From assembly GCA_023213395.1 (NCBI GenBank), contig CM041465.1, positions 61,449,741 through 61,513,740 on the forward strand: DNA of 64,000 nt, given 5' to 3'. Positions 1 through 11,067 of the stretch are shown piece after piece. How positions within the stretch are numbered: the stretch's first letter is position 1; every line of letters starts with the position of its first letter. This DNA is from Cycas panzhihuaensis. Lineage: Eukaryota; Cycadophyta. The translations under genes and the position numbers were made by a program. The notes under the pieces were generated by a model that was not told the DNA's origin, did no database searches, and worked only from the letters and a program-made list of their open reading frames with translations.

Positions 1-1965
1 TAATTATCACATTATCTAACAGTCAACCCCCTATCTTTCCTGCTTTTCCTGTGCCATATCCGCCCTGCACACCAATAAAACCCTTGGGTGAAGGCTCCTA
101 TTAGTTGTAGCATCCACAACCCCTTGTAACACTTGTAACTAACCCTTATATAAATTATTTAGCAGTAGGTTTTCTTGTAAACCTTATTGTTTATGAGATT
201 TCCATCCTCCTTGCAAATCTTCCAAGAGTTGTAATATTGTAACTTTTGTAACATTTTTACTTTTTGCATCTTTTTAGTTTTAGTAAGCTATATCAATTTT
301 CTTATATACTTGGGGTAATGACACTCTCTAAATTTATTTTTCCTAGAGTACCTGAGCACATGGAGGTGTCTTGTTTGGAGGAGCTAGCCATTCCAAGGCT
401 CTCCTTTCTCACACTCTTTAAACCCATCTTTTCCTTTAAGAATTATTTAGAAACATTTAAATACATAGTGGGGAAGATTAAAGGATATATTATTTCTTTT
501 CTTTAAAGTATAAAGCAAGGTTTGGATTTCCTTTTAGAAAATATACATACACACATACATATATATCCATATGCATAGGCACATGTATATCGTTGCTTGT
601 TAGAAGGGGTTAGTTTACAAAGCATCTCTACCAACATTAGGCAGGCAAGGATAGTATTAGAAGGTATGTGCATTTCATTTTTGTTTATTTACTTTGAAAC
701 TTTCTTTTGAAGCTTTTCATTCCTTTTTACTTAAGCATACTAAGGAAGGTAAGGAATCCTCACCAATAGTTCTTCCCATAATTCCAACCATGGCTAGGAG
801 CGCAATGTGATTGACAAAGGGAAAGCAACTAAGGAAGGAAGATGCACTTCATAAACTGGCTTGATTCTAGGTGCACCTTCTCTAACCTTTCTTTTCTCCC
901 TTGTCCATTTTCCCCCTTTCCCAAAAAGGAAAATTAGGTTTCATTTCTGCATTATTTACAATCATTTGCTTTGTATTTATTTGAAAGCAAAGTAAAAAGG
1001 AAAGTCATTCATATTTGCTTGCTTAACCATTTCATTAGTGTGCACTAACCTCACCTTGCTTTTTCCCTATTATATGAATATGAAAAAGGATAGTTTGGGT
1101 TAGTGAACCTCTCATTTTACATCTTAAAAGGAAAGTAAGGGTTCTCTTCCTTTGCCACACCCTTCTTTTACATACACTTTGCATACACAAGGGTAGGAAC
1201 AAAGAGGGAACCTAGGCCTTTTGGTAGTCATCTTTTCTTTTATACATTATTAAAAATAAGTTACATAAGTTATTATACTCTCCTTCTCCTTTACACTCCC
1301 CTTTCCTCTTTCACCTATTTCTTTGTTCATAAAAGGAAAAGAGAGAGATGAAAATAAAATAAAAAGGAAGAGAGTTTCTTTAAAGTTACATTTACTTAGT
1401 AATAATACTTTGAATCATTGCACCACTTTTAAACAAAAAACTAAGACATTATCCAAAACTCTTGACATGCTTAGCCACTTGTTTGTCTCATCAAAATCCT
1501 AGAGCTTTTCCTTTAGGTAATCCTTGGCAAGACACCTTATTTGTCTTACCCTTTTTGGGATTTGGTTTCTCCACACCAAACCTCTTTCGCATTCTTCTGC
1601 TTATCATTTCTCCCTTATTTTGTAAGCCCCCTACTCTACTACAACTTACCTCTTCTTTTCCCTTTCTTCTGGGAAAAGAGCTTTCATTCTTCCTCTCCTT
1701 CCTTCACCAATGAGGATAGGAGAGCCCCTCTTTAGGCTACTCAGTAAACTGAGGATGCCTTTACCTACCTTGAATCTAAGAAGGTACCTGCTGAAAAGGA
1801 GAGTCTTGTATGTTATTTCTAGGTCTCTGAACCTGCATTCCAATGTGTAGATGCCCTTTGTGGGTGACCTATCCCCTTGCCTCCAAGGACCTTTAAGCCC
1901 TTGGTATAGTGATAGTATAGGCTTTATATCCTTGTGCTTAGTGACCCCCTAGAGGTACACTTCTA
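1..1965 (+). repeat. Right-hand part of a Tat-type Ty3/gypsy LTR, cut by the window edge
   Basis: The last 280 bases (about 1690-1965) resemble the ends of the element A LTRs at 16170-16439 and 30960-31225. They share the blocks 'gaggatagga', 'ctttaggcta', 'aaggtac' and 'gtgaccccctagaggtac' in the same order. The block 'gatgccctttgtggg' matches the element B LTR more closely, so this is probably a B-like LTR of about 2.6 kb. The terminal CA appears as TA at 1964-1965. A TATA-like stretch (cttatataaa) lies near 146. The left end is outside the window, so solo LTR and full element cannot be told apart. Open frames inside it are not protein-like. Copia RT begins just after 1965, so this element inserted into that copia. 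Confidence 0.6.
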
Positions 1966-3485
1966 GCAGTTAAAGAATAAAAGTGGAATGAAGTTATGGA
2001 ATCTAAAATCCAAGCTATTAAGAAAACCCACATATGGGATTTGATTGAATTATGTGCTGGTAAGTATGTAATTGGATGCAAATGGATTTTTAAGAAAAAG
2101 TTTAAATCAGATGGATCTATAGATAAATATAAAGCTTAACTTGTAATAAAAAGTTTCAAGTAGCTAGAATGGATTGTCTACTAAGAAACCTTCACTCCTA
2201 TTATAAAAATGAATACCATTTGAATCATTATAGTGATAACTACTCAATTTAATTAGTAACTATACCAAATAGATATAAAAAGTGTATTTTTGAATTTGGA
2301 TTGATACAAAAAAGTATATATAGAGTAACTACCTAACTTTATTGGAAAAGGTTAAGAGTACTTAGTATACTAACTCAGAAAGGCCTTGTATAACCTAAAA
2401 CAAGCTCATCAAGCTTAGTGTAAAAAGATTAATCAATAGATTTTAAGGAATGGATTTAAGAGATCTGTAGCTGGTTAAATCTTTATATCAAAGAAGAAAA
2501 TAATAATATCATGTTTGTGGTATTATATGTTGATGATCTACTAATCATAAAGAATGATATTATAATTATATTTAACGTAATAGTAGATCCAATTTATTCC
2601 TTTGAGATGATAGATCTTGGAACTCTATACTACTTCCTTGGAATAAAAAAATAGTAAAGGCCTGAACATGTCTTTATATCATAGACAAAATACACCTGAA
2701 AAATTCTAAGGAAATTTAAAATGGATGATTATAAACCTACACCTAACCACATGGAGGTAAATTCTAAATTATTAACTGAAAAAGTGGAGCAAATGTTGAT
2801 TATACTTTATATAGGTAATTCGTAGGAAGTCTAATATACTTGATCACTACTAAACTTGATTTTTTTTAGTAATTGGAATAGTATCTATATTTATGTAAGT
2901 GCTAAAATAGAGTCAATGGAGGTTATTAAAAGAATCCTCAAATACTTAAAAGGGAAGATTCAATATGGACTTAAATTCCATCATAATAATAATTTTAAGT
3001 TGATAGAATTTATAAATTTTTATTAAGTCAAATCTGCAAATAGCTAAAGGTTAACTTCTAGATATTATTTTAATTTGAAATCAACTACTATCATATGGAA
3101 TAGTAAAATGTAATCAAATATTGTTTTATCCTCAACTGAATTAGAATATAAGGCTATAGTTACAATATCCAATGAATCCATTTGGTTATGGTAGATTTGG
3201 AGGACATGGGACTACCATAATTAAAACTAACTATCTTGTACTATAATAATTAGACTACCTTGAAGATTATGAAAAATCTTATATACCATACTCACATTAA
3301 ATACATTAAGGTGTACCATTACTTTATTTAAGAATTGATTTAAAAAGGTGTGATAAAGATGGTATATATTCCAATAGAAGAACAATTGGCTAACATCTTC
3401 ACTAAACCGTTGGGACATGATAATTTTCAAACTTTCTAAGATGGTTTAGGTGTAAAAAAAAAAAGAAATAAATATTAATAGGAAG
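1966..3485 (+). pseudogene. Ty1/copia RT-RNase H remnant
   Basis: Translation shows a copia RT beginning near 1980 with WNEVMESKIQ and GCKWIFKKKFKSDGSIDKYKA. The catalytic box LYVDDLLI lies near 2520-2545, followed by DLGTLYYFLGI near 2610-2645. The RNase H region follows, with STELEYKAI near 3130 and the typical copia pol end EEQLANIFTKPLGHDNF near 3380-3430. There are many in-frame stops and at least two frame changes. Gag, protease, integrase and the start of RT are missing from the left because a gypsy LTR ends at 1965. The short stretch 3452-3485 before the LTR contains an A-run and aggaag as polypurine tract. This is a dead element and the family call is firm. Confidence 0.8.
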
Positions 3486-3817
3486 TGTTCATGTTAATAT
3501 TTATTTATGGCTCATAACTTAGGTTATGAGTCTCCCCTTAGATTTGTTTACATTATTATATTTTAGGATTATTAAATTATTATGTGAGTGGTGAATCCTT
3601 GGGGTTATAACTCTCACATCATGTGTCACATAAGTGGCAATTAGATTCCTTTTAAAATTTGTATATATGTACATATTATGTACTACTAGATTTTAATGAG
3701 AAATGATTTTACTTAGAGATTATATTAGTCATGTGAATCTAATATGCATGTTAGTTTGATAGTTAATCTTATAAAACTAAGTCTTCATTCATGTTAGATG
3801 TAACATTTAACAACTCA
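3486..3817 (+). repeat. Copia 3' LTR, 332 bp (copy 1)
   Basis: It starts TGTTCATGTTAATATT directly after the copia pol remnant and ends CTCA at 3817. It aligns along its full length with 8530-8861, which is also exactly 332 bp; shared blocks include 'aacttaggttatgag' and 'ttaggattattaaattatta'. No clear target duplication is visible because the left end of this element is outside the window. Confidence 0.75.
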
Positions 3818-3941
3818 CATATCTAACTTAGTCTATCCTTTATTTCCTCTATTATTTAATTAACATGATTCTAACCCATTACTCTTAACATGGCTCTAAT
3901 CCATTACGCTAATATAACTTCTAATGGTAAGGATCACCATA
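3818..3941 (-). repeat. Truncated copia 3' LTR (start only)
   Basis: On the minus strand it begins TATGGTGATCC, matching TGTGGTGATTC at the start of the 5' LTR (8165). Blocks such as 'tatttaattaacatgatt' are shared with 8095-8125. Only about 120 of 348 bases remain, ending where the plus-strand copia LTR stops. Confidence 0.5.
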
Positions 3942-3955
3942 TTCCCTCCCCCTTA
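3942..3955 (-). promoter_or_regulatory. Polypurine tract of the minus-strand copia
   Basis: On the minus strand it reads ctaagggggagggaa immediately before the 3' LTR start. This is the usual primer site for plus-strand DNA synthesis in LTR elements. Confidence 0.5.
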
Positions 3956-4245
3956 GATACTCTTTCCTCATAACATTTAAATACATGAATATGTGCAACC
4001 ATCACCTCTTATCTCTAAGATGTTAAATGCAGTGATTTAATCTTAGTGTTACTAATTAGAAACTATTGTTTTATACTTTGTTGGTGAAAATAGATATAGA
4101 TCATATGTGGTCTCTATATATTAATAATAAAAATAGGGTGCCTTATTTGGCTTGGTATCATCATGAAAAAAATTTAGTTCCATGGTATAGTAGATTAAAG
4201 ATCTATAAAAATAAGGACCTAAATACTTTAGCATATCTAGTGAAA

Positions 4246-5497
4246 ATTTGAAGTAGACTTGAGCTCCTCCTAAATGCTTTCACTTTCATATTATACGGTT
4301 GAATAATCTTGGTCCTCTAAAATCTCTTCTTCAGCTACTCATCCTTTTTGTATTATATGGAATTATGTGCAAAATAGCTCTTCATCCTCTTCTTCGATTT
4401 ATCCCTTGTAGTATTCTTTGGATGCTTTCTCTTGTTGCTTATGTGGTTTATTACCTTCATTTTGTTCTTTAATGTGTTTCTTTATGATTTTAACCTTCTA
4501 TATTTTTCATAATAAAGTTTCCTTTTGAAGCTTCAACTTAAAAGATACCCAATCAAGTTTTAAGTATGAGTTATGCAATTCCCAGGTCCTTTTGTGAAGG
4601 TCCTTCTCTAAAGTATATCATATAAAATACAATTCTTTCATAACCATTTTTAAAGGAGTATTCCTTGAAGAATTACATAAATATAGCAAACCAATCGTAA
4701 AGTCTAACATAACCATTTATCTAAAAGTTAGGGAGTTAATAATCATTATTGTAAGGGGTATACAATTATTCAAATATGAAAAAAATAGTCACTAAGACCA
4801 TTTCTTTCAAAGTGTAGGAGCTTATAATAATTATGGTAAGACATTTTTTTTAAATATACAAAATATCCTAAATAATAATTATATGAATATTTAGTCACTT
4901 TACAAAGTGTTAAAAATAAAATAAACTAGAAATATGCATAAAAAACCCTTAAACTTGATATATGCATATACATAAAGACTTCTCATACCTCTAAATCTTT
5001 AAAATTGGATAAAATAAACATGTAGAACAAGAAAAAAAAAATCACAGAGTAAAATAAAAAGAATTAAACTTTGGATGACAATGATATGATGTCCAAAAGT
5101 TTGTGCCATAGGTGCCATAAAATATGCTAAAAATTTGTTTCCTTTGAATTCTTCTTATAATAAATTTAGTAAATCTACTCTAGATATGGTCATATAACCA
5201 TTCATTTCAAGAACATTAAAACTAACTTTCTAACATAATAGATAATTTTGAATTTTGACTTCATATATAAACGTTACATCTAAAATAGTGATTACATGTT
5301 AGAAAATAAAAAAATTTAGTAGAAAAATACAAAACCCTTACTTCATATAAAACTCTCAAATAAATGATGATTTTGATGATCTATTAGTTAAAATGGGGGC
5401 TTTTAATAATTTTGTGTACATTTGTAAACTTATATTTAAGAAAAAAAATGATGGATTAATGAGAATTTAGACCTATAATTCATAAAAATTCTCCAAA
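4246..5497 (-). repeat. Direct repeat of copia leader/gag-start block, left copy
   Basis: This block repeats 6506-7779 in the same orientation with only scattered differences. It starts at ttgaagtagacttg and ends at cataaaaattctccaaa. In the left copy it directly follows (on the minus strand) the start of integrase, a place where leader sequence does not belong. It contains no recognisable domain apart from the gag beginning at its lower edge. The plus-strand reading frame at 4066-4251, just outside it, resembles nothing I know. Confidence 0.75.
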
Positions 5498-6505
5498 TGT
5501 GAAAGTTATAAGTTACAAAGTAACTTACAGTTCATTATCACCTTAAGTCCTCTCTCACTCATGTGCCAAAGTCTTTGATGCCATAACTAAGCTAGATCTT
5601 ATACAATCGTTGATGTTGTAATTGCATGCTAACATTTGTACTTCCCACTAAAATATAAAGGTTTCCTTTCTTTAAGGATTTAATAACAACTAAGGCACCC
5701 TTTGATAAGACTCCTTTATGACCTGTGTACTTATAACCACCAGAGTCTAGTTCACCTAAGGAAATTAGATTCTTTTTTAAATTAGGTACATGTCTAACTT
5801 TAGTTAATGTTCTCACTAGACCATTAAATATTTTAATTCTGATGCTACCAATGCCCACTATCTTATAAGAGACTTCATTTCCCATAAGCACATCACCACC
5901 ATTAAGAGGTTGGTATGATGAAAACCAACTCTTATATGGACACATCTGGTGTGAAGCACTCGAATCTAATAACCAATCATGATGATAATGGGAAACATTA
6001 TTAGCAACCAAGGCATCATCATCCATACCTTGATTTGACTCCATATGATTAACCTCCTTAATAGGATCTTTCTTTTTCTGGAACTCCTTCCTTTTGTGGT
6101 AATCCTTCTTGAGGTGACCTATATTATTAGAGTACCAATATCTGAACTTACTCTTGCCTTTTAACTTTGACCTCGATGTGTCCCTAAAGCTTTGTCCTCT
6201 CTCAATTGTTCTACCCTTTGCTGTCACAACTTTTGGTGTGGAGGTTTCAAGACTAGACTTCCTGCTCACTTCTTCCATCAGCAAAGCACTCATAATAGAA
6301 TCATCGTCTAATTCATCTATAGTGCTAAAACTAATTGATATGACAATATTATCCTAGGATTCTAGTAATAAAAATAATAAGGTAATAGCCTTGTCCTCAT
6401 CCTCAATTCTGACATCAATACTAGCCAAGTGAAAAATAAGAGTATTAAAAATATTCAAATGATCAGTAATTTTTGTACCTTCCTTTATTCGTAATGAGTA
6501 CAATT
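5498..6505 (-). pseudogene. Copia gag-protease-integrase start
   Basis: The reading frame from 6293 to 5592 is uninterrupted for 233 codons; gag sequence can be followed upstream to about 6560 through two or three stops (SLRIKEGTKITDHLNIFNTL). The zinc knuckle near 6130 is damaged: YWYSNNIGHLKKDYHKRK shows Y where C should be (C-x2-C-x4-H-x4-C expected). The aspartic protease follows with WLLDSSASHQMC near 5960 (family: D-S-G-A), then RHVPNLKKNLISLGEL. Below 5592 a stop and then WHQRLWHMSERGLK (5570-5525) mark the GAG-pre-integrase HHCC start. It breaks off at 5497 where the duplicated leader begins. Despite the long frame it is a fragment, not a host gene. Confidence 0.8.
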
Positions 6506-7779
6506 ACCTCTTTAAGTAGATTTGATTCCTCCTAGATGCTTTCACTTTCATATTATATAGTTGAATAATCTTGGTCCTCTTAAACCTCTTCTTCAGCTAC
6601 TCATCCTTTTTGTATTATATGGAATTATGTGCAAAATAGCTCTTCATCCTCTTCTTCGATTTGTCCCTTGTAGCATTCATTGGATGCTTTCTCTTGTTGC
6701 TTATGTGGTTTATTACCTTCATTTTGTTCTTTAATGTGTTTCTTTATTATTTTAACTTTTTATATTTTTCATAATAAAGTTTTCTTTTGAAGCTTCAACT
6801 TAAAAGATACCCAATCAAGTTCTAAATATGAGTTATACAATTCCCAGGTCTTTTTGTGAAGGTCTTTCTCTAAAGTATATTATATAAGATACAATTCTTT
6901 CATAACCATTTTTAAAGGAGTATTCCTTGAAGAATTACATAAATATGGCAAACCAAACATAAAGTCTAACATGACCATTTATCTAAAAGTCAGGGAGTTA
7001 ATAATCATTATTGTAAGGGGTATACAATTATTCAAATATGAAAAAAATAGTCACTAAGACCATTTCTTTCAAAATGTAGGAGCTTGTAATAATCATGGTA
7101 AGACATTTTTTTTAAATATACAAAATATCCTAAATAATAATTATATGGATCTTTGGTCACCATACAAAGTGCTAAAAATAAAATAAACTAGAAATATGCA
7201 TAAAAAACCCTTAAACTTGACATATAAATATGTCTTTTTCTTATGTATATACAAAAAGACTTCTCATACCTCTAAATCTTTAAAATTGGATAAAATAAAC
7301 ATGTAGAATAAGAAAAAAAAATCATAGAATAAAATAAAAAGAATTGAACTTTGGATGACAATGATATGATGTCCAAAAGTTTGTGCCATAGGTGCCATAA
7401 AATATGCTAAAAATTTGTTTCCTTTAAATTCTTCTTATAATAGCTTTATTAAATATACTCTAAATATGGTCATATAACCATTCATTTCAAGAACATTAAA
7501 ACTAACTTTCTAACATAATTGATAATTTTAAATTTTAACTTTATATATAAACGTTACATCTCAAATAATGATTACATGTTAGAAAATAAAAAATTGTAGT
7601 AGAAAAATACAAAACCCTTACTTCATATAGAACTCTCAAATAAATGATGATTTTGATGATCTATTAGTCAAAATGGGGGCTTTTAATAATTTTGTATACA
7701 TTTTTAAACTTATATTTAAGAAAAAAAATGACGGATTAATGAGAATTTGGACCTATAATTCATAAAAATTCTCCAAATT
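6506..7779 (-). repeat. Direct repeat of copia leader/gag-start block, right copy
   Basis: This is the copy in the expected place, between the primer-binding site (7803-7816) and gag. It differs from the left copy by point changes and one insertion near 7230 (cttttcttatgtatatac). It ends at the same words as the left copy before running into ttggatgtaatctc. Confidence 0.75.
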
Positions 7780-7802
7780 GGATGTAATCTCATATGATTT
7801 CT

Positions 7803-7816
7803 AGCTCTGATACTAC
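7803..7816 (-). promoter_or_regulatory. Primer-binding site, tRNA-Met type
   Basis: On the minus strand it reads gtagtatcagagc, the TGGTATCAGAGC motif complementary to the initiator tRNA-Met 3' end with small changes. It directly follows the LTR end, as expected for plant copia elements. Confidence 0.6.
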
Positions 7817-7817
7817 T

Positions 7818-8165
7818 TGTATCAAACTTAGCCTCCACTATGCCTTCAAATTTGTCAATAAATATAGAGATAAAGATGAAGATCACCAAAAGACTATACC
7901 ATATTATACCTATTTAAACCTATATTTAATTGATTGAAGACCTCATTTATAATGCATAGGGTGGTGTATTTATAGCAACAAAAACTCACTCTTAATAATA
8001 ATTACTCTTAATCCTTCTACTAATTGACTCTTAATATTAACTCATTCTATTCCTCTATTATTTTATTAGCATACCTTTAATATGACTTATACCCTATTTT
8101 TTATATTATTTAATTAACATGATTTGAACCCTTTAACCTAACCTATTGTGGTGAGAATCACCACA
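7818..8165 (-). repeat. Copia 5' LTR (348 bp)
   Basis: On the minus strand it begins TGTGGTGATTCTCACCACA (itself an inverted repeat) and ends TTTGATACA next to the primer-binding site. The beginning matches the truncated 3' LTR at 3941. The flanking aactt at 8166-8170 would be one side of the target duplication; the other side is not in the window. Confidence 0.6.
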
Positions 8166-8470
8166 AACTTTCTTATTACAACTGCTAATAGTAACATTTC
8201 TATCTTTGAAGAGAATACTTATCTTCAATCTATTTGATAGAAATTAATCTTTTATTTAATCTTGGTGTGTATATCACATCCTCTATGTAGTAATTCTCTC
8301 TATTAGATGTGATGATTAGAACTTCCCCTATCCCTTCTACCTTTATTATCACATCATCTCCCAAAGTGATTATTTGTTTAGTAGCCTCCCACATATGTCT
8401 TAAGCACTCAAATATACCTATCATATGTCTAAAAACTCTTAAATCAATGTACTAAACATCACATACTTTC
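8166..8470 (-). pseudogene. Copia protease fragment
   Basis: The minus-strand frame 8424-8230 and its upstream extension read like a copia protease and the stretch after it: FRHMIGIFECL (family: S-R-H-M after the catalytic DSGA, which is lost here), TLGDDVIIKVEGIGEVLI, then DVIYTPRLNKRLISIK (family: DVLYVPGLKKNLISI). No other copia domains adjoin it, because the minus-strand copia inserted at 8165/8166. The 60 bases up to 8529 show nothing recognisable. Confidence 0.6.
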
Positions 8471-8529
8471 TAGATTGTTTATAAAATTACTATAAAAAGT
8501 TTCTTTCCATTATCACTCAAGCTTATAGT

Positions 8530-8861
8530 TATTGATATTAATGTTTATTTATGGCTAGTAACTTAGGTTATGAGCCTTCCCAAATTTTGTATATTATTAG
8601 ATTTTAGGATTATTAAATTATTATGTAAGTGATGAGTCATTAGGGGTTACAACTCTTATATCACATGTGTTGCATAGGTAAGGATTATATTCCTTTTGAA
8701 ATTTGTATATATGTAGATGTTATGCATTATTGAATTTTAATGAGAGATGATTTAACTTTGAGATTTTATTAATAATGTGAATTTGATTTTCATATTAATT
8801 TAACAGTTAATCTTATAAAATTAGGTCTCCATTCTTGTTACATATAATATTTAATAGTTCA
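8530..8861 (+). repeat. Copia LTR, 332 bp (copy 2)
   Basis: Full-length match to 3486-3817 and exactly the same length. It starts TATTGATATTAATG (TG changed to TA) and ends TTCA. It is followed by a decayed primer-binding site, so it is a 5' LTR. No copia coding sequence is readable downstream. Confidence 0.7.
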
Positions 8862-8863
8862 AA

Positions 8864-8878
8864 TGGTACCATAACTAG
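8864..8878 (+). promoter_or_regulatory. Decayed primer-binding site, tRNA-Met type
   Basis: It reads TGGTACCATAACTAG against TGGTATCAGAGCTAG, three mismatches, two bases after the LTR end. Confidence 0.4.
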
Positions 8879-10533
8879 TTTATTAATGTTGTTTAAGTAC
8901 TATTTTATTATATAGAGAATTGATAAATTCATCTTTTAGCAGTTTATAGGATGATATTTGATTTTTAGGTTACTAGTATTCATGGAAAGGCACTCCTCTA
9001 TAATGACTATTTTTAAATACAGTCATTTGAGTACTGTAGAGTAGACAAAACTACTTTTTTTTTAAGGGGGGGTAGTTATTAAGTTACAAATGCTTGTTTA
9101 TCAATTTAAATGGTATAAATTATATCACATGTTCAAGATAACTATTTGGCATATTTTATTATATGTTTTCTATTTTCTACACTAAATTGCAATATTTGTT
9201 TTTAAAGTTCTTTCATATATCATGCATTTCTTAATTATTGATATATAGATATACTAAAGTGTTCCTTTTAGGCTTGGATTTATTACTCTATTTATTGAGT
9301 AGATTTCATTATTATAATAGTGACATGTAGGTTTAAGTAATGACATGTAGGCATAATTAAACATGTAGGCATAAGCATACATTTAGAAGTAGACAAAAGA
9401 AAGTAAACAGTGGATGAAACCACCTCTATTTTAATATAATAAATAGTGAATGGACCTTTGCTAAAAGATTGATGAAAGACCTTTATTAAATAATAGTAAA
9501 AGCACTTCTATTAAAGCTTAAAGACAATGATTAAATGAGCAAGAAAAAAAATTTAAAGGACCTATATTAAAGTGAAGTGTTAAAAACCCTTCATTAAAGT
9601 ATTAAATATGAGATAAAGAAATTTTACTAAAGGGCTCTACTTTTGAAAAAAATACTCTAAAATATACTATGGAAAATAATGTCAAGATAAAGTATTAAAA
9701 AGGCACGAAAAGTTATATTAATTTATTTTTTTTAATAAATTTTAGAAGGGTGTAAAATATTGAAATGGGTATATTCAAAGGAATATCCTATAATGTATAA
9801 ACTAAGGTTAAAACAAAATTGAAAAAAATTAAAATATTTCATCAAATGATAGTCATGCAACCTATGCCTTAATGACCAACACACGATGGCTCCAAAAGCT
9901 TGTAACTCAATTAATCAACCTTTGCAATAGATCCTAAGACTACCATTTACTTTGCATGACCCCATGAATGCTATTCCAACCAATAAATAGAGTTAAAATC
10001 TACTTTTTAATCCATTTAGACAATAGAGGGTCACATGGCCTTACAAAGATACAAAGAAGTTTTCTTCTCATTTTGAGTTGAACAAAGCACAAAGCATGGT
10101 CTATATACATATGAAAGGATGCTCCATAGTTTTTCACTATGATCTGACAGTCATATGAAGCAAAACAAAGGATAATAAAGGAGAAAATATAGTCAAATTG
10201 AGTGGAAAATTGCCTAAACACTATCCAATTGAACTGTGATCAAGATATCTTATACATCGATTATATAGAAGGTAGAAATAGGTGCATCCATAGTCCAATA
10301 AGAAGAAATAGAGAGAAATTTCATCTCCATGGAAGAAAATTGCTCAATAAAGTGAAATTATGAATGTAGGAGGGAGATGATTTTTTTTTGCATGCATAAT
10401 GATGAAGATGCAATGAAACCCTTGATAATGACCTATCATTCTGATCCTTAATAGTTTAACAGTTAAGTGGCAAGGTTATTTTAGGAATAAATGCATTTAT
10501 TTATCAGATAAAGTAATTTTTGTGGAGAGGAAT
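8879..10533. other. Unassigned AT-rich sequence
   Basis: No open frame, domain or LTR end could be recognised on either strand. A short spaced repeat gacatgtaggca occurs three times at 9320-9375. It may be the unreadable interior of the copia whose 5' LTR lies at 8530. The purine stretch gtggagaggaat at 10522-10533 borders the next LTR. Confidence 0.4.
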
Positions 10534-11049
10534 TGTTAAAATATGTAATGTGCAATGTATTTGTTGTACACATACACCTCCCACCATCCACATACATCAA
10601 GATATATGAGATGCACACATATCTATATTATCACTTTATTAGATGATGCAAAGGCTTATAACATTTGATAGGCTACTCATGACGTGATCTCACTATATAT
10701 ATATATGTATACTCGCCACTTGAGAATTAGAGCAAGGAGAGAGGAAAAATATGTAAACCTTATGATCATAAGAGAAATCCTAACCCTACCTTCTCTTGTG
10801 GTTTTTCCTATAATGGGTTTTCCACATATATATTTTGGTGTCTATCTTATGGTAATGCTTATGCTTGATGAATGCATGATTTATATGTTTGATATTTGAT
10901 ATTCGTGTTGATTAATTCATTATGTGTACCTATTCATACATTCATATTTCTCCATCATTATTACATCATTTATCTTATGGTATCAGGCAACTATCATCAT
11001 ATTTTGACATGGAATCACAACTAATCTCAATATTCTTGATATTTTATCA
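10534..11049 (+). repeat. Copia LTR (about 516 bp), second family
   Basis: It begins TGTTAAAATATG and ends TTTTATCA just before a primer-binding site. It holds a TATA-like run (tatatatatatatgtatac, near 10694) and the pair gtggtttttcc...gggttttccac (10799-10825). The same pair occurs in the element E LTRs, supporting the call as a plant copia LTR. There is only one copy of it here. Confidence 0.55.
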
Positions 11050-11067
11050 TGGTATTAGAGCCTATGG
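11050..11067 (+). promoter_or_regulatory. Primer-binding site, tRNA-Met type
   Basis: TGGTATTAGAGCCTATGG, one transition from TGGTATCAGAGCC, directly abuts the LTR end. A second similar word (tggtatcaggc, 10978) lies inside the LTR and is less well placed. Confidence 0.55.

Larger units (their letters stand above)
3818..8165 (-). mobile_element. Minus-strand Ty1/copia element, internally rearranged
   Basis: Read on the minus strand the order is: 5' LTR (8165-7818), tRNA-Met-type primer-binding site, leader and gag start (7779-6506), gag-protease-integrase start (6505-5498), a second copy of the leader block (5497-4246), about 300 bases with nothing recognisable, a polypurine tract (3955-3942) and a truncated 3' LTR (3941-3818). 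Most of integrase, all of RT and RNase H are absent, so it could only have moved with proteins from other elements. The missing 228 bp of 3' LTR probably lie left of the plus-strand copia that inserted at 3817/3818, outside the window. Insertion of this element split an older copia fragment at 8166. Confidence 0.65.

Noticed and set aside
4066-4251. 61-codon plus-strand frame
   Set aside because: Short, AT-rich, no homologous copy in the duplicated block next to it, and no recognisable motif.
5592-6293. 233-codon frame as a possible host gene
   Set aside because: Contains a copia zinc knuckle (damaged) and protease active site and is flanked by copia primer site and polypurine tract.
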